Source: Hydractinia symbiolongicarpus
Lineage: Eukaryota; Cnidaria; Hydrozoa; Anthoathecata; Hydractiniidae
Direction of reading: 5' to 3'
Assembly (NCBI RefSeq): GCF_029227915.1
Contig: NC_079887.1
Location: forward strand, 15,685,650 to 15,749,649
DNA length: 64,000 nt
In this document: positions 1 through 11,954 of the stretch, in pieces
Layout: every line of letters begins with the position of its first letter
Position numbering within the stretch: the stretch's first letter is position 1
Position numbers and translations under genes: made by a program
The notes under the pieces: model-generated
The model's input: the letters and a program-made list of their open reading frames with translations, nothing else
Told to the model about the DNA's origin: nothing
The model's database searches: none

Positions 1-218
1 TCGCTTTTTATGTACTTTTAACAACGTTCTTTGCTATTTACATACAGGCGGGTAAAACGTTTCAAAACTGAATGTTGACCTGCAAACTTAGAACGTCTCT
101 AAGTTTTCAATAAACTGTCGCAAATATGAATCTTTCTAAAAGAAATGCAGTTGCAATTAAAATTTTGCTTAAAGACGAGAAATACAACAAAGAGTTTAAT
201 TAATTGATTTATTCTTAG

Positions 219-3200
219 ATTGCACTTGCATTGGGTGACATAGCGAAGGGATTGCTAACAATGGTACAGGGGATACTTGATTTAGCTAAAGAAGTTATAG
301 AATTTGGAAAAAAGCTCAAAGACTTCGTTGGAAAAGTTGTACAGGGCGCCATCAAGGGATTAAAATGGATAGCAGATAAAGCCCTTGATATTTTTGAACT
401 AAGGTGAGGTTTTAACCTACAAACTTTCGTGCCTGATTCCATAAGCTTTAATCGATAATTAGTTATTCGTTAATGTTTTAGAAAGCTGATACTTAGAGCA
501 AAAATGGATTCAGATTTTAATGCTTGCGTTGGTTACGAAATTGACGTTACAATTTTTACTAAAAAAGTCGAAGGCAGCGGTGAGGCTTGTCTGAATTTAG
601 GATTTATAAAATCGTTAGTTGGCAGAGTAACTGATGGCGACGGTTCTCCATCAGAATTAAAAGGTATGTATTTATCACTATTTTTTTAAGGTTAAGGAAC
701 ACGCTGCAAAAAAAGATGAAGCTTTCAAGACCTAACAACTTGTAAATTAGAGTGTTTATCAACCATTCCGCACAATTGTTCATTGACTTTTTTAACCGTC
801 CCTTTCTCATGCTGGAAACATTCATAGGTATCACGAAGACGGAAAAAAATCTGGAGGAGGCGGAATCGAAGAAAATGGCTTTAGATGACGCTGAAAAGAA
901 GTTAGAAAGTGCTGAAAAGGACGCAAAGAAGGAGGTGATTTGAAATGTTTTTAATGTTTTTGTATTACTAATCAACCTGTACTAATTAATTGGAGGTTCT
1001 CAAGATTTCTAAAGAACCATGAAGAATTGTTTTAATTACCCAAACTACAAAACATCCTAGATTTTCATGAATTCCAAAGTTGTAGGGGAGGAAGCAAATT
1101 AAAGTTCCATGCAGCGCTCACGTTAACTTCTTGTTGAAGCATGCAAATGGACGATTTTTCCATATTTTAACGCAATTCGTAATTATGTACTGAAACCATA
1201 CCAAGCAGGAGGAATATGATCGAGCACTACTTGAAGTTGTCAAATTAATGCAAAAAAAATCAAAAAAAAATCATTTTCGCGAATCAGTTATGTTTGTCGA
1301 ATATAACCATTTTACGATTTTTTTGCAATTATCTACTAGTGCTTTTTTCTATTTTAATTATTACTAGTGATCGACATGGAATCTGCTCACATCATTAGGC
1401 CTTTGACAATTATTTTTGACTGCTACAAAAACGAATACTATCTATTAACAGGTGGCAGTCCATTTAAAGCTCAACAAGAACTACGCCAATAACCTAGAAA
1501 GTGGTCAGCTGTTTAAAGAGAAAAAAAGAGACAATTAAAAAACAAAAATTTATAAAAATGTTGAATGGCCTAACATATTACATCTTACAGCCTTCATATT
1601 TTCTAGAAGCAATTTGTTAGTAGGTAGTGTTAATTATATCAATAATTAGTTCAACAAACTGTTCATATTAAACGAAAATAAAATGTCATTTTGTTAGCTC
1701 GGAGTTCTAAAATTAAACGATGCTGATCCTTTTTTTCTGTTGTGATATATCACTGATTTGTATATTTTGCATATCATTTAACCAAAAGGTAGGTGCTGAA
1801 ACGGCAAAGACATACGATGAAGAAATGAGGAGGAAAAGGGGTACCATACCAAGTCCAGAGACTATTGCTTACATAAATAAGCTGCCAAAACGCATAAAAG
1901 TTCCGACTAAGGAGGAAATGCAGTATATCAGAGCTGCAAATGAGCCTTTGCCGGATCACAATGCTAGAAGTAAGTACAGTATATACTGCAAACCCTCTTG
2001 TAGAAAGGCCTCAACTCCCTCAGATTTTTGTAGCAGCCAGAAACGAAAAATCACTTTATTATAGGTAAATAAATAAAGTATAAATACATTGTTTACTTTT
2101 TAAATAAAATCTTTTTATTTGTTTTTATTTGTTGTTGCTGTTGTTGTTTTCTTTGTTTGTTTGTTTGCTTGTCAAAGATTTCATTTCTCTCCGTAATGTT
2201 AGGTTTAAACAAACAATGCTTTATTTAAAAATAACCATAAAATATTTTCAGAGGAAGAGATTATTTCTGCATTTCAATCCCATCCTTGGTTCAACTCCCA
2301 AGAGATAACACTGCTTGGAACATCTTTACCGCTAAAGGATGACACGGTTCCTGGATCAAAAAGAACAATTCTTGATTTCGGTAACAATTTCTTTCCTCTT
2401 CCTGTAGATTATAAATTCATTCAAATAATAATATTACAAAATCTTAATTTATATCTTTAGAGTCGAGTATGAATCCGTGTGAACGGATGAAGAGAGCTAT
2501 CCAAAATTACGAAGGTCTTACAGACGGATTGATAACTTCAGCTGAGTCGCTTACACAGCAAAAGAAGATGTTAAATGACACAGTACGTGAAGAAAGAAGC
2601 AAAATTGACAGAATAAAAACAAATATTCAAGACTTAGGTAGTGATTTTCTTAACAGTGGTTCTACCCATCACGTCATTTGCAGTTAAAAGTTTCTTCTTT
2701 TCACTAGAAACTTTTTGTAAAGGTTCGGAAATTACGCATAAATTTGCGTTTAACCTATCCTGTTACATTTAAACGAATAAAATATAGTAACTATGTGAGC
2801 GAAATTAATTTTCATCTCTGCACAATAAACAACCAATCACACAATGTGTAACAGTCTTCATTTCTGTTGTAGAACGACATCGGAATTTGACAGATGAAGA
2901 AAGAGCAGATGCATATTTCTGGTACAACAAACTTGATCAAGGTATTAAAACTAAATTAGCAAGAAATCAGACTGATATGTTTACTTTCTTTTTTTTCCAA
3001 AGAGCAAGTAAAGGTAGATGATAAAGTCATAAAAATAATGAAAAAAAATGTTTGAATCATCGTTAATTGAGTTTTTACGCTAGTAAAAAGGATGGATTAT
3101 GATTTTTTTCCTATTTCTGCATGATAAACGCCAGCATTAATCCTCCTACGGCAAGACCTGCCGTGTTATTTAATTGTCATTTTCACTCTTTTTATCATTC

Positions 3201-3827
3201 TACGTATCTACTACGTTCTAGGGTTAACTGATTTCACGAAGCGTTCGGAAGAGGCGATGAATAAACAGGACTCGTATGCAGTATCCGTTCTTCGAAACCA
3301 ACTGAACCATATGCTGAAAACAGAGAAAGGATCAACAGTGCTGGAATTCACAGATTTGATCCATCAGAATGCAATGAAAGGTTACAAGCGTTCTTTCATT
3401 CCCAAACATGAAAGTGATGATGGAGAGAAAACGCTTCTGTACATCAAAAGGGTAAGATTTACTTGGAATTTTGGTTAGCCGAATTTGATAACATAATTTC
3501 ACTAAATTAGTTATCAAGAAGTATTATTGAACACAACCCTAAGGGACAAAAAGGTTTTAAAAATCGTGTAATATTATGCGAATGTGGTGTTAATGCTATG
3601 TCTCGACTCAACAAATGTTATTCATAGATTTTTCTTACTAATCAACACAAATCTATTTTAAGAAAACGATTGATAATTTGTATGTTTTTTTTTTGCTTTT
3701 TTAGGATTTGAAAGATGTACTTACCAATACCGACGTCCTTCTAACAAACCAGGGTGGTCGGCTGAACGTTCTTCGAAACAACATTCAGTCCATGAAGAAG
3801 TATGCCGAAACATGCGAAAATAAGTAA
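219..3827 (+). CDS. 3' portion of a large multi-exon gene, unknown coiled-coil-rich protein
   Basis: Ten exons join in frame to a TAA stop: 219-403, 482-663, 828-934, 1452-1500, 1793-1969, 2252-2380, 2461-2637, 2873-2941, 3222-3451, 3705-3827 (475 residues; the 5' part lies outside the window). Every junction has GT/AG; the 1452-1500 exon is weakest because its donor is poor. The visible protein starts with an amphipathic helical stretch (IALALGDIAKGLLTMV...), then a segment with two Cys (NACVGYEIDV, GEACLNLGFIK), then Glu/Lys-rich coiled coil (EKNLEEAESKKM) and more helical exons, ending KKYAETCENK. I recognise no named domain. The last exons match the minus-strand gene at 50149-64000 in order, size and phase, so the two are probably paralogues. 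Function and location in the cell are unknown; a secreted or extracellular role is a guess from the paralogue's repeats. Confidence 0.8.
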
Positions 3828-4018
3828 ATTGTTGATCTTCTGGCAAAAGAAGTATAAAACAAGAATATTGCAAAAAAAAAAGATAACGAAATTTAGTGTA
3901 AAATTAACGTTATTTCATTAAAAAAATGTTGTTGAAGAAAATTGTAGTTATTATCAACCATCAAGGACGTACATAAGGTGTATTTAACATCCTTAAGAAA
4001 AAGAGGGGAAATGCTGTC

Positions 4019-4045
4019 AATAGTTAATAAAAATATAAAAATATT
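4019..4045 (+). repeat. Left copy of 27-bp direct repeat flanking the minisatellite
   Basis: AATAGTTAATAAAAATAT and the following AAAAATATT recur identically at 4913-4939, immediately beyond the minisatellite. The copy holds an AATAAA about 200 nt after the stop of the upstream gene, so it could be that gene's polyadenylation signal; the second copy would then be a duplicate signal. Confidence 0.85.
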
Positions 4046-4131
4046 TACTTGATCAAGCATAGGCTAATTCCAATGGAAAGTTATTCTCATGAAGGTATAA
4101 ATGACAGGAGAAATAAGTCCTGTTGTTAAAA

Positions 4132-4874
4132 TGTACTTGCATTTCGCGCTACAGGATCGTGTATTTGCATTTCGCGTTACAGGATCGTGTACTTGCATTT
4201 CGCATTACAGGATAGTGTACTTGCCTTTTGCATTACAGGATCGTGTACTTGCATTTCGCGCTACAGGATCGTGTATTTGCATTTCGCGTTACAGGATCGT
4301 GTACTTGCATTTTGCGCTACAGGATCGTGTACTTGCATTTCACGTTACAGGATCGTGTACTTGCATTTCGCATTACAGGATCGTGTACTTGCATTTCGCA
4401 TTACAGGATTGTGTACTTGCATTTTGCGCTACAGGATCGTGTACTTGCATTTCACGTTACAGGATCGTGTATTTGCATTTCGCGTTACAGGATCGTGTAC
4501 TTGCATTTCGCATTACAGGATAGTGTACTTGCCTTTTGCATTACAGGATCGTGTACTTGCATTTCGCGCTACAGGATCGTGTATTTGCATTTCGCGTTAC
4601 AGGATCGTGTACTTGCATTTTGCGCTACAGGATCGTGTACTTGCATTTCACGTTACAGGATCGTGTATTTGCATTTCGCGTTACAGGATCGTGTACTTGC
4701 ATTTTGCGCTACAGGATCGTGTACTTGCCTTTTGCATTACAGGATCGTGTACTTGCATTTCGCATTACAGGATCGTGTATTTGCATTTCGCGTTACAGGA
4801 TCGTGTACTTGCATTTTGCGTTACAGGATCGTGTACTTGCATTTCGCGTTACAGGATCGTGTACTTGCATTTCG
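4132..4874 (+). repeat. 28-bp tandem minisatellite, about 26 copies
   Basis: The unit TACTTGCATTTCGCGYTACA + GGATCGTG is repeated about 26 times with a few recurring variants (CGCGTT, CGCGCT, CACGTT, TTGCGC, GCATTA, GATAGTG). The rare GATAGTG variant occurs at about 4212 and again 308 bp (11 units) later, followed by the same order of variants, so an 11-unit block was duplicated. Since 28 is not a multiple of 3 and no frame of the unit has a stop, all three forward frames stay open with a 28-residue period. I do not regard these as coding. The array sits about 300 bp after the upstream gene's stop codon. Confidence 0.95.
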
Positions 4875-4912
4875 GGAATCAACTTCGCAACTGTCTTAAA
4901 AATTTCTTTTTG

Positions 4913-4939
4913 AATAGTTAATAAAAATATAAAAATATT
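4913..4939 (+). repeat. Right copy of 27-bp direct repeat flanking the minisatellite
   Basis: Identical to 4019-4045, including the AATAAA. The array is bracketed by the two copies, as expected if a segment was duplicated before or while the array expanded. Confidence 0.85.
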
Positions 4940-7660
4940 ATTTTCATATTTTTTCTTCTAACCACCAAGAATCAAACTTTGACATAAATTAATAAACTTT
5001 GACATAACTTAACAAGTTTTGAAATAAATTAACAAACTATGACGAAGCAAGAATCAGGCTGAAACTTAAAAGTAAAGTAAGTTTTTGCAACAGACACTAA
5101 CATAAAGTATTACCAAAATATAATCATAACATTTGATTAGTTAATTTTGATCAGCAGAGAAACAATAATAAAAATACTTACCTTAAAACTTGCTGATATT
5201 TTTCCTTCCTGCACCGTGAAAATACTTTTGAATATTCGAATAAATGAGAGATTTTTGTTCAATAGAGAAAATACGTTAGTTCAAATAAACAAAGGTTTTT
5301 AATACGTCCCGTGTCAAATAGCGGAGAGGATCAAGGGAAAATCACCTTTAAAAAAATCGTAAAATAATCAATTCAAAAGCATAGTATGGTGGTTTTTATC
5401 CTGGAGTAGGACGCGATTACAATAAAAGTAATCGTCTTCGTGCAATGATCTCACGTCGACGTTCTCCTTGTAAACTTTACTTGTATTACCCGTACTTTTC
5501 CGTCCTTGTTCTTAGACCTCATCCCAGGGATTGAATTATTTTTAATAGAAATTAAAATTATAGTTTTATTCATTACTTACTAAAAAATACAACTTTCATA
5601 AGCCGACACCTGTGCTGTGCACGAACATGGTTACTTCGGGATAATATATATACAGAATCTTGTCTTGATTATTGAAATAAATGTAATTTTAAATGAAATT
5701 TTACGGACGTTATGTTTTTAATAAGAGAATGTAAAAAAACAAAATCAAGCTGTTGCTGTACCAATGACGTAAATATCTCATGCTTTGACTATGTCAACCC
5801 TTTAAGGAGGCAGCAATATCATAGATAAAAAAACTAAAAGTCACAAGTAGTCAAGGGAAAAAAGGAAACATTACTCTCAAAATCATAATGGTCACTGGAG
5901 TAAGCTATAAGGTGTAATACACAATGTGATGTAAAGAATATGAACGGTCAAATAACCCATAATCACGTTAAAACGCAATGAAGTAAAAAAGTAAAACAAA
6001 ATAAGAGAATTCAAGTTAACGGTTTGTTTATATTTCGAGTTACAACAATAACAAAGGATATATTTATCCAGAAGTTGTGCGTTCATTGAAATTAAACAAT
6101 ATTTTAGTTGTGTTGCATCCCTAAGTGGATTTTTAAATCTTCAGAAACAGAAATGCAAGATTTGTCAAAGAAACAGTTGTGCTTTAATAGACAAGACTTA
6201 ATGAAATAAAAGAATCAACCTTTCTACAAGCCTTCGGGCTGTTTACATTTTAACTCCTTCTTACCTTTGTCGAAAATATGTGGTACGAGATAAACAGTAG
6301 GAGAATTCTCGTCCAATTTCTTATTTCCAGAATACTTTGTTCACATCAAATTTGGGAAAACCGCTTGCAATTTATGCATGAAATCTTAAAAGTCATTCTC
6401 TGAAGAAATATACAAAATCTCAAAATATTTAAAATCGCAATTTTAGCTGCACTAGCCATCTTTCTTATTTCTCGTCATTTTTTTTTCATACTGCATCATC
6501 GCAACGCAGGTTACAACCGGACTCGATTAAAATATATGAATAAGAAAATCTTTTACTACGAAGCATCAGTTTAAAGACCCTAAACTTTCTGTAAATCAAA
6601 TAATTAGACTAACTACAAAACTTCATTTTTTAAATTTTGCTGTCGACACCTATTGCACTTCTTTTTGAAAATGACTCACATGTGAACACCAAGGTGTTAA
6701 AAATAAATATACTGTAAATGCGCAAAATAAATAATGGCTCAATATTAATAATAACATCAGTATTAGTCATCGCACTGTACAGAGTACAATGAATATTCTT
6801 CGGGTCTAATAGTTTTGTATAATCATTGTCAGAATGAGAAAAATACGTCGTTTTGTGCGAGGCTTTAGTGTGATAATTCTAATGATGATGATGATTCCAA
6901 AATCGAACGACATGTTCTTTTTATCAAAAAGTTTGTTGAAATTTCAATCAAAGGCGGAGATAATTAAAACATTTTTAAAGTATTAGACAATTATCAAATT
7001 ACCTGTAGTATAAAACAGGTGACGATAATTTTATAGTTAATAACGATGACCAATAATGAAGTAAAACGAGAAAGAAAACAAACAAATTAACTTAGCGTTA
7101 ATATATATACATAAGGAATTTTGTTAGCCTAGGTTGTTTCTTTTGGAAAATTTATGTTTCTTATGAAACTGCTTTGTTATCTTTTATTAATGATCTTAAT
7201 TCCCACTATGCAGATTATCCTAGTATTTTATAGATCCGTTCAAAAACGAGAGAAAATTTTTGTTTTTTACCTGTTGTTAAACCTAACGAAGTTGTGATAC
7301 TTAGTGATAATTCCAAAAGACAAAAAGTCAGTAGGCAAATTCCAACGAGAATAATTCAGATACTTGCAGACACAATTTGCTTGCCTCTTACAAACTGCAT
7401 AGCACCCAGCATGCGCTATTCCGACACATTTGTAAATGACTGTGGTAATGGGAACTGTTCTAATGGATTTATGAAAAGCATTTGCTTCCATAGATCATGT
7501 CCTTTTGAACTCGAAATTAGCTGCATATGGCTTCAATAAAAAAAGTCACCTCTTATAAAGAAAGTAAAAGTTTGCAAAGAACTAAAATCTGTTCCTGTTT
7601 TAATGAGAGGCTATCAATTGTTTTGGCGTTCCACAATCAGTTCGCATCTTTTTAACCTTT
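4940..7660. other. Intergenic, no gene recognised
   Basis: AT-rich sequence with short open frames only, none having splice sites in phase or a recognisable protein. The largest (5892-6086 minus, 7294-7539 plus) show no family signature. No tRNA and no clear transposon end was seen. Confidence 0.6.
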
Positions 7661-8000
7661 AGCCGTAGCTCAGTAGTTATAACTGTAACACTTTGTGCGG
7701 AAGACCGGGTTCAATTCCCCTTGACAGCGATTCATTATAGGCGAGTGAATGTTACTATAGCGCCGGATAAACCCAAACCATGTGAGGGTAATTGGGGAGA
7801 TGGCACACTGTGTTCGCCGTTGAAAGTTGCAGGAAGTTGTCTGGTAGAGCGTGAATCCTAATTGGGTGTGCGTAGCTCAAAATTAGCATCAAATATTCTA
7901 GGACTTCCTATCTAAGCCATGGCCCAATTAGACAGGGATATCCCTCGATATTTGTGAGGCTAACCATGTCAAATATGCACATCTTTTTCTCTTTCTATCT
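7661..8000 (+). mobile_element. tRNA-derived SINE, copy 1
   Basis: About 340 bp. The head looks like a tRNA: an A-box-like TAGCTCAGTAG near the start and a B-box-like GGTTCAATTCC about 45 nt later. The body shares GGCGAGTGAATGTTAC, GATGGCACACTGTGT, CTAAGCCATGGCCC and CCTCGATATTTGTGAGGCTA with the copy at 27335-27690 and, in antisense, with 38877-39140. It ends in a pyrimidine/ATCT-rich tail (TTTTTCTCTTTCTATCT). The tRNA-like head, shared body and simple-repeat tail define a SINE family. The LINE partner cannot be identified from this window. Confidence 0.85.
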
Positions 8001-9650
8001 CATTGCTGACCTCCAGCTACTTTAATAAACATGTTGGTCTGGTTTATGCAGTCTTTTTTCCTCCGAAACCTATCCGTTATATTTTGCGCAGCAAATAGTC
8101 TGGTATTGCCATATACAAGTTTGATACTATTTGGTAGTAGAATTCTTTATACCTGACATAGTGAAGGCTTCTCAGTCCGGTAAGAGTTTCAAAAAGACTT
8201 TACCTATTAGATTTCTGCACATGTACATGCTCAGCCAACCTCGTCTCCAGGGTTTTTGCCTTCTTTTTTTTTAATTGTTTGTTATATTTTCTTCTGTTGT
8301 TTTTTTTCTTTTTTACTTTAGTTGGTGTATATTAGTATTTATTATTTACTATGTTTAACGGTCTGATAAATGAAATAAATAAAAAATAACATCGTATTTG
8401 CATGTCACTGACGGACAAAAAATTGTTGTTTACATATACGTATACATGTTTTGACTACGTTTAAAATTCTCTTCAAAAGTCGAATATTTTTGTTAAACAT
8501 TTGTTGCTTTTTTCTTTCACCCGAACCTCCTGGGAATTTTGTATTTATGTCTCTCCTTACCAATGACGTTGGAGATATTTTTCGTGTTAACATTAATTAT
8601 GCACAAACATTACCTGCAATTTAATTTATTGCTACGCAGTAACAGGATGTAATAGGTGCAAGGTGACAAAAACATGCCGAAAACAGTTCGGTTAAATTTT
8701 GCCATACTGTAAATTTGAGGGTCCTGGGTCTCGCGTGGTCAAAGTCCTGGGTCCCGAGTCCCACTTTTCTAAAATTGTAGCGGCTTGTGAGGCGCGTGTT
8801 GTGCGTTAAGTCCTTGACGGTCCGTATTCTCATGGATAGTCCTAACGATAAAAGATTACCAATTTGTAAAACCACTTCTTTTTGGTGAGTGTGATAAAAA
8901 ATATTTTTGTATTATTTAGCACCTAAGGATATAGCATCTATACTCTTACAAGTTTCCACTGGAAGCGTCTATTTGACATTTGTTTTCTAGTCAGATCAGC
9001 CAGAGGGAGATTAGATAAGATAAGATAATGTATTTCACATGTACTAAGTTATACATAATATGTTTACTCGAGTTATGATAAATAGTTCACATATGCATAC
9101 TTCATATATTGCTCTTTAAAAATAGCAAAATAAGATAAAAAAGTAAAGTAAAATAGAAATAACTCTGGTAAAAATCTATGATAGTTTTCTGTTTTGAAAT
9201 AAATAGCTAGCTACAGTTTTTTTTAAAAAATATTACCACTTATCTGTTCAGTCATCGTCATTGAATAATATAATTATTATTATGTCATGAACAAGTGAGT
9301 TTATTCTAGGCTACGTTTCAACAGCTACAGCTGTCATCAACAGGCAATTAATCCAAATTTAGTTTTTTTTATCATTGTTGATATTATTTTATTGTAACTT
9401 TACACGGTAAATCAAGACCTCCCATTAAACATATAATAATCAACACATACGTCGTTCTTGAAAGAATCCTTCTTACTTTTCTTTCTTTGAGGTAAATCAT
9501 GGATGTTCTTCAGCAGGCCTGGAAATTTGTGGAGTCTAGGGAAACGATCCATCATTATCGTGATTTAAAGCTGACGGAAACAATCAACACGTTTTTTTTG
9601 TTTCCGCGGAGTACACCTTGCGGAAACGATATCGCCCTAGTTAGTGACAA
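8001..9650. other. Intergenic, no gene recognised
   Basis: AT-rich. The only structured item is a solitary CCTCGTCTCCAGGG near 8239, matching the end motif of the 115-bp MITE at 18670-18784. The reading frame at 9499-9702 encodes no recognisable protein. Confidence 0.5.
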
Positions 9651-9651
9651 C

Positions 9652-10426
9652 TTGGAGGAAAGAATACGGAAGGAGAAACAACTTCATTTCTGTACGCTTT
9701 AAATGTATTGAATTTTCTATTGTTTTTAATTTCAAAAGAATCAGTGCGTGAGGTGCTCGACCGAGTCTTTTTCGCAAAAAAATGATTAAATTCCATATTC
9801 TCCTTTAATAGGAGCTAACTTTTTTCTATTGATATCTGACTGTAACACGCTGCAGGGACGTGATATTTGTATGGAAAGTGTGCCTAATATAAGTCGGTAA
9901 ACATTGCTGTTAAAAACTTCAACAATACGTTTGGAAATAAGCGTTTAACCATGATATTAACCTATTCTTGCAGGCTTGAGTATACCACTTTGATCATGAA
10001 AAACAATATAGATAGATATGCGCCGGACGTGTGCCGACAAAATGTGTGCTGGATTAATGTTTATTCTAACTAAAAAAATAACTTCTTATAACAGAACGTC
10101 GTTTTAAAACGAGATATAAACTTTTTCTTTTTGTTTACAAAAGTGTGGAGCATGTGCTTCTTCGCTAATTATGTTAACATAAGAACAAAACAAATTTTAC
10201 CGATTTCAATATGGCTTCTTGTTTTGATAATATTATCAAATTCATCGTCAAATTATCTAATTGTTTTTATAACCAATCATAGTTGCGAAATGTTATTCAC
10301 GAATAATTTAGTCAAACAACCGCCAAAATTTCAAATTAAGTTTCTATACAGACACCTGCTAGAACCTCACGCAGTGTTTCAATAGATTTAAAAGAGTTGT
10401 TTCTCCTTCCGTATTCTTTCCTCCAA
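9652..10426. repeat. Perfect 32-bp inverted repeat pair, 711 bp apart
   Basis: TTGGAGGAAAGAATACGGAA plus the next 12 bases (9652-9683) recurs as its exact reverse complement at 10395-10426. The flanks are not alike beyond a possible GTGACAA/TTGTCAC trace. It could be the ends of a short DNA element or an inverted local duplication. No coding sequence was recognised between the arms. Confidence 0.8.
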
Positions 10427-10490
10427 GGTGACAAGACGTACTATATAGTAGTGAAATATTATAATATAAATATATACAGTACCGATCGCG

Positions 10491-11954
10491 AGTAACTATA
10501 CACAAGTATTAAACTACGGGTATGAGTAATTTCTCCTGTGAGTATTCCACGAGTACGCGACAATTATACTGGGCGTACGAGTAAGTCAAAAATACTCGCA
10601 CATTTTTGCTACTGTACTCACACAGTACTCGCTAGCGTGCATGAAAGGGAAACGGTAAAATTAAACAATAAACTTTTGCGATATTTTCTAAAAATGTTTT
10701 TCGGTGTTTACGCTATTATTTTTTTTTTTAATTAATTAGGATTCACATTGTTTGTCATATTTTTAAAACAAAGAAAAAAGTTAGGGAAACTCTGTTTTGA
10801 CAATTTTCAAATAAAATACATCATGTCAAGGTTTAAACGAAAGAAATCCCGCGATGTTTAAACAGTTTTCTAATGAAATATAGTAATATTACAGGCCATT
10901 TCGTTTTGTTTTTTAAAAGAACCCAATACTTATGACCTCACTGCACTTAACGTGCTTTAATTTTTCTCTCAATAACGATTTCCTCACTCTCCCTAAAACA
11001 CGATTCTGGAGATTAATTTTTCTTTTGTGTTGAATGTTATTCTAATCTATTTATATCTTTGCAATCACATTAAGCATATTGAAATGATTTGCTTCTGATA
11101 ATAGGGCAGTATGGCAGGTATCATTTATAGGTGTTATTGACAGGTATTTTTAACAAGCTAGTGCCCAAGACTAAATTGATAAATGCTGTTAAAAAACAGT
11201 AAAAAAATGTAACAATTTAGTTTAATGATATTTTTTTCTTTTTTATATTCGCAACTTTCAAACACCAGGTGACCACAAAAAATGTGAAAAAAAAATTAAA
11301 ATACAACTAATAAATCACATAAAACTTTCTCTTCCCCATTACTGCCACTCATTTTATTATGAACACTATTCAATTTTTTGTTTCTTCTTACGCATCTTAA
11401 GGACACGGATGCTTGATTCACGTTATTTTTAAATATAATGTTTTTTTTATATAAGAAGATATATTTCTCACCGGATTTAAAGACTTCCTTGTCAGGCACG
11501 TGTTTTCCTTTGGTTACTAACAAAACAAATAAATTAAATGCGATTGGCTTAATTTATTCTCTAGAGTACATTGTTTAATATGTGCATCCGAAGAGAAGGG
11601 AATAATATTTAATGTAGCAAGAACACATTTAGCTAGGAGAAAAAAGCATTTAGATAGCAAATGTAAATAGCAAAGGGTTTCCTCAATAATAAGAAATAAG
11701 CATTTAAATGTAAAGTTATAAAAAGCCATTACAGAAAAGTATATATTTTTATGTAAACTAAAGAGAATTTGCTGCACCATAAAAAAAATTAATGTAAAAT
11801 AAAATGTTATTTCTTACGGCGCGAAAACGAAGTACAAGTTTTCACAATGTCTAAGGTAGCAGACAAATGTGAGCTATTACTCGTACTCGTCTTGCACTTT
11901 ACTTGTCATTTAGTGTACCGGTACCCGTATACTCGTGTATCACTCGCGATCGGC
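10491..11954. mobile_element. Element with long, diverged terminal inverted repeats (about 1.46 kb)
   Basis: The left side begins ACCGATCGCGAGTAACTATAC and carries several ACGAGTA/TACTCG motifs to about 10650. The right side (about 11840-11954) reads, on the opposite strand, GCCGATCGCGAGTGATACAC with matching ACGAGTATACGGGTA motifs. The middle is AT-rich with no recognisable protein. This suits a non-autonomous foldback or MITE-type element. Exact ends and a target duplication could not be fixed. Confidence 0.6.

Noticed and set aside
4132-4874. CRISPR-like regular array
   Set aside because: Units are contiguous with no unique spacers; this is a eukaryotic minisatellite.
4101-4921. Overlapping long open frames (up to 244 codons) over the 28-bp array
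   Set aside because: All three forward frames are open because the unit lacks stops and 28 is not a multiple of 3; the proteins are the same 28-residue period in different phase. No start context, splice sites or known protein.
9499-9702. 67-codon frame including one arm of the 32-bp inverted pair
   Set aside because: No similarity recognised, and no donor or acceptor makes it a convincing exon.
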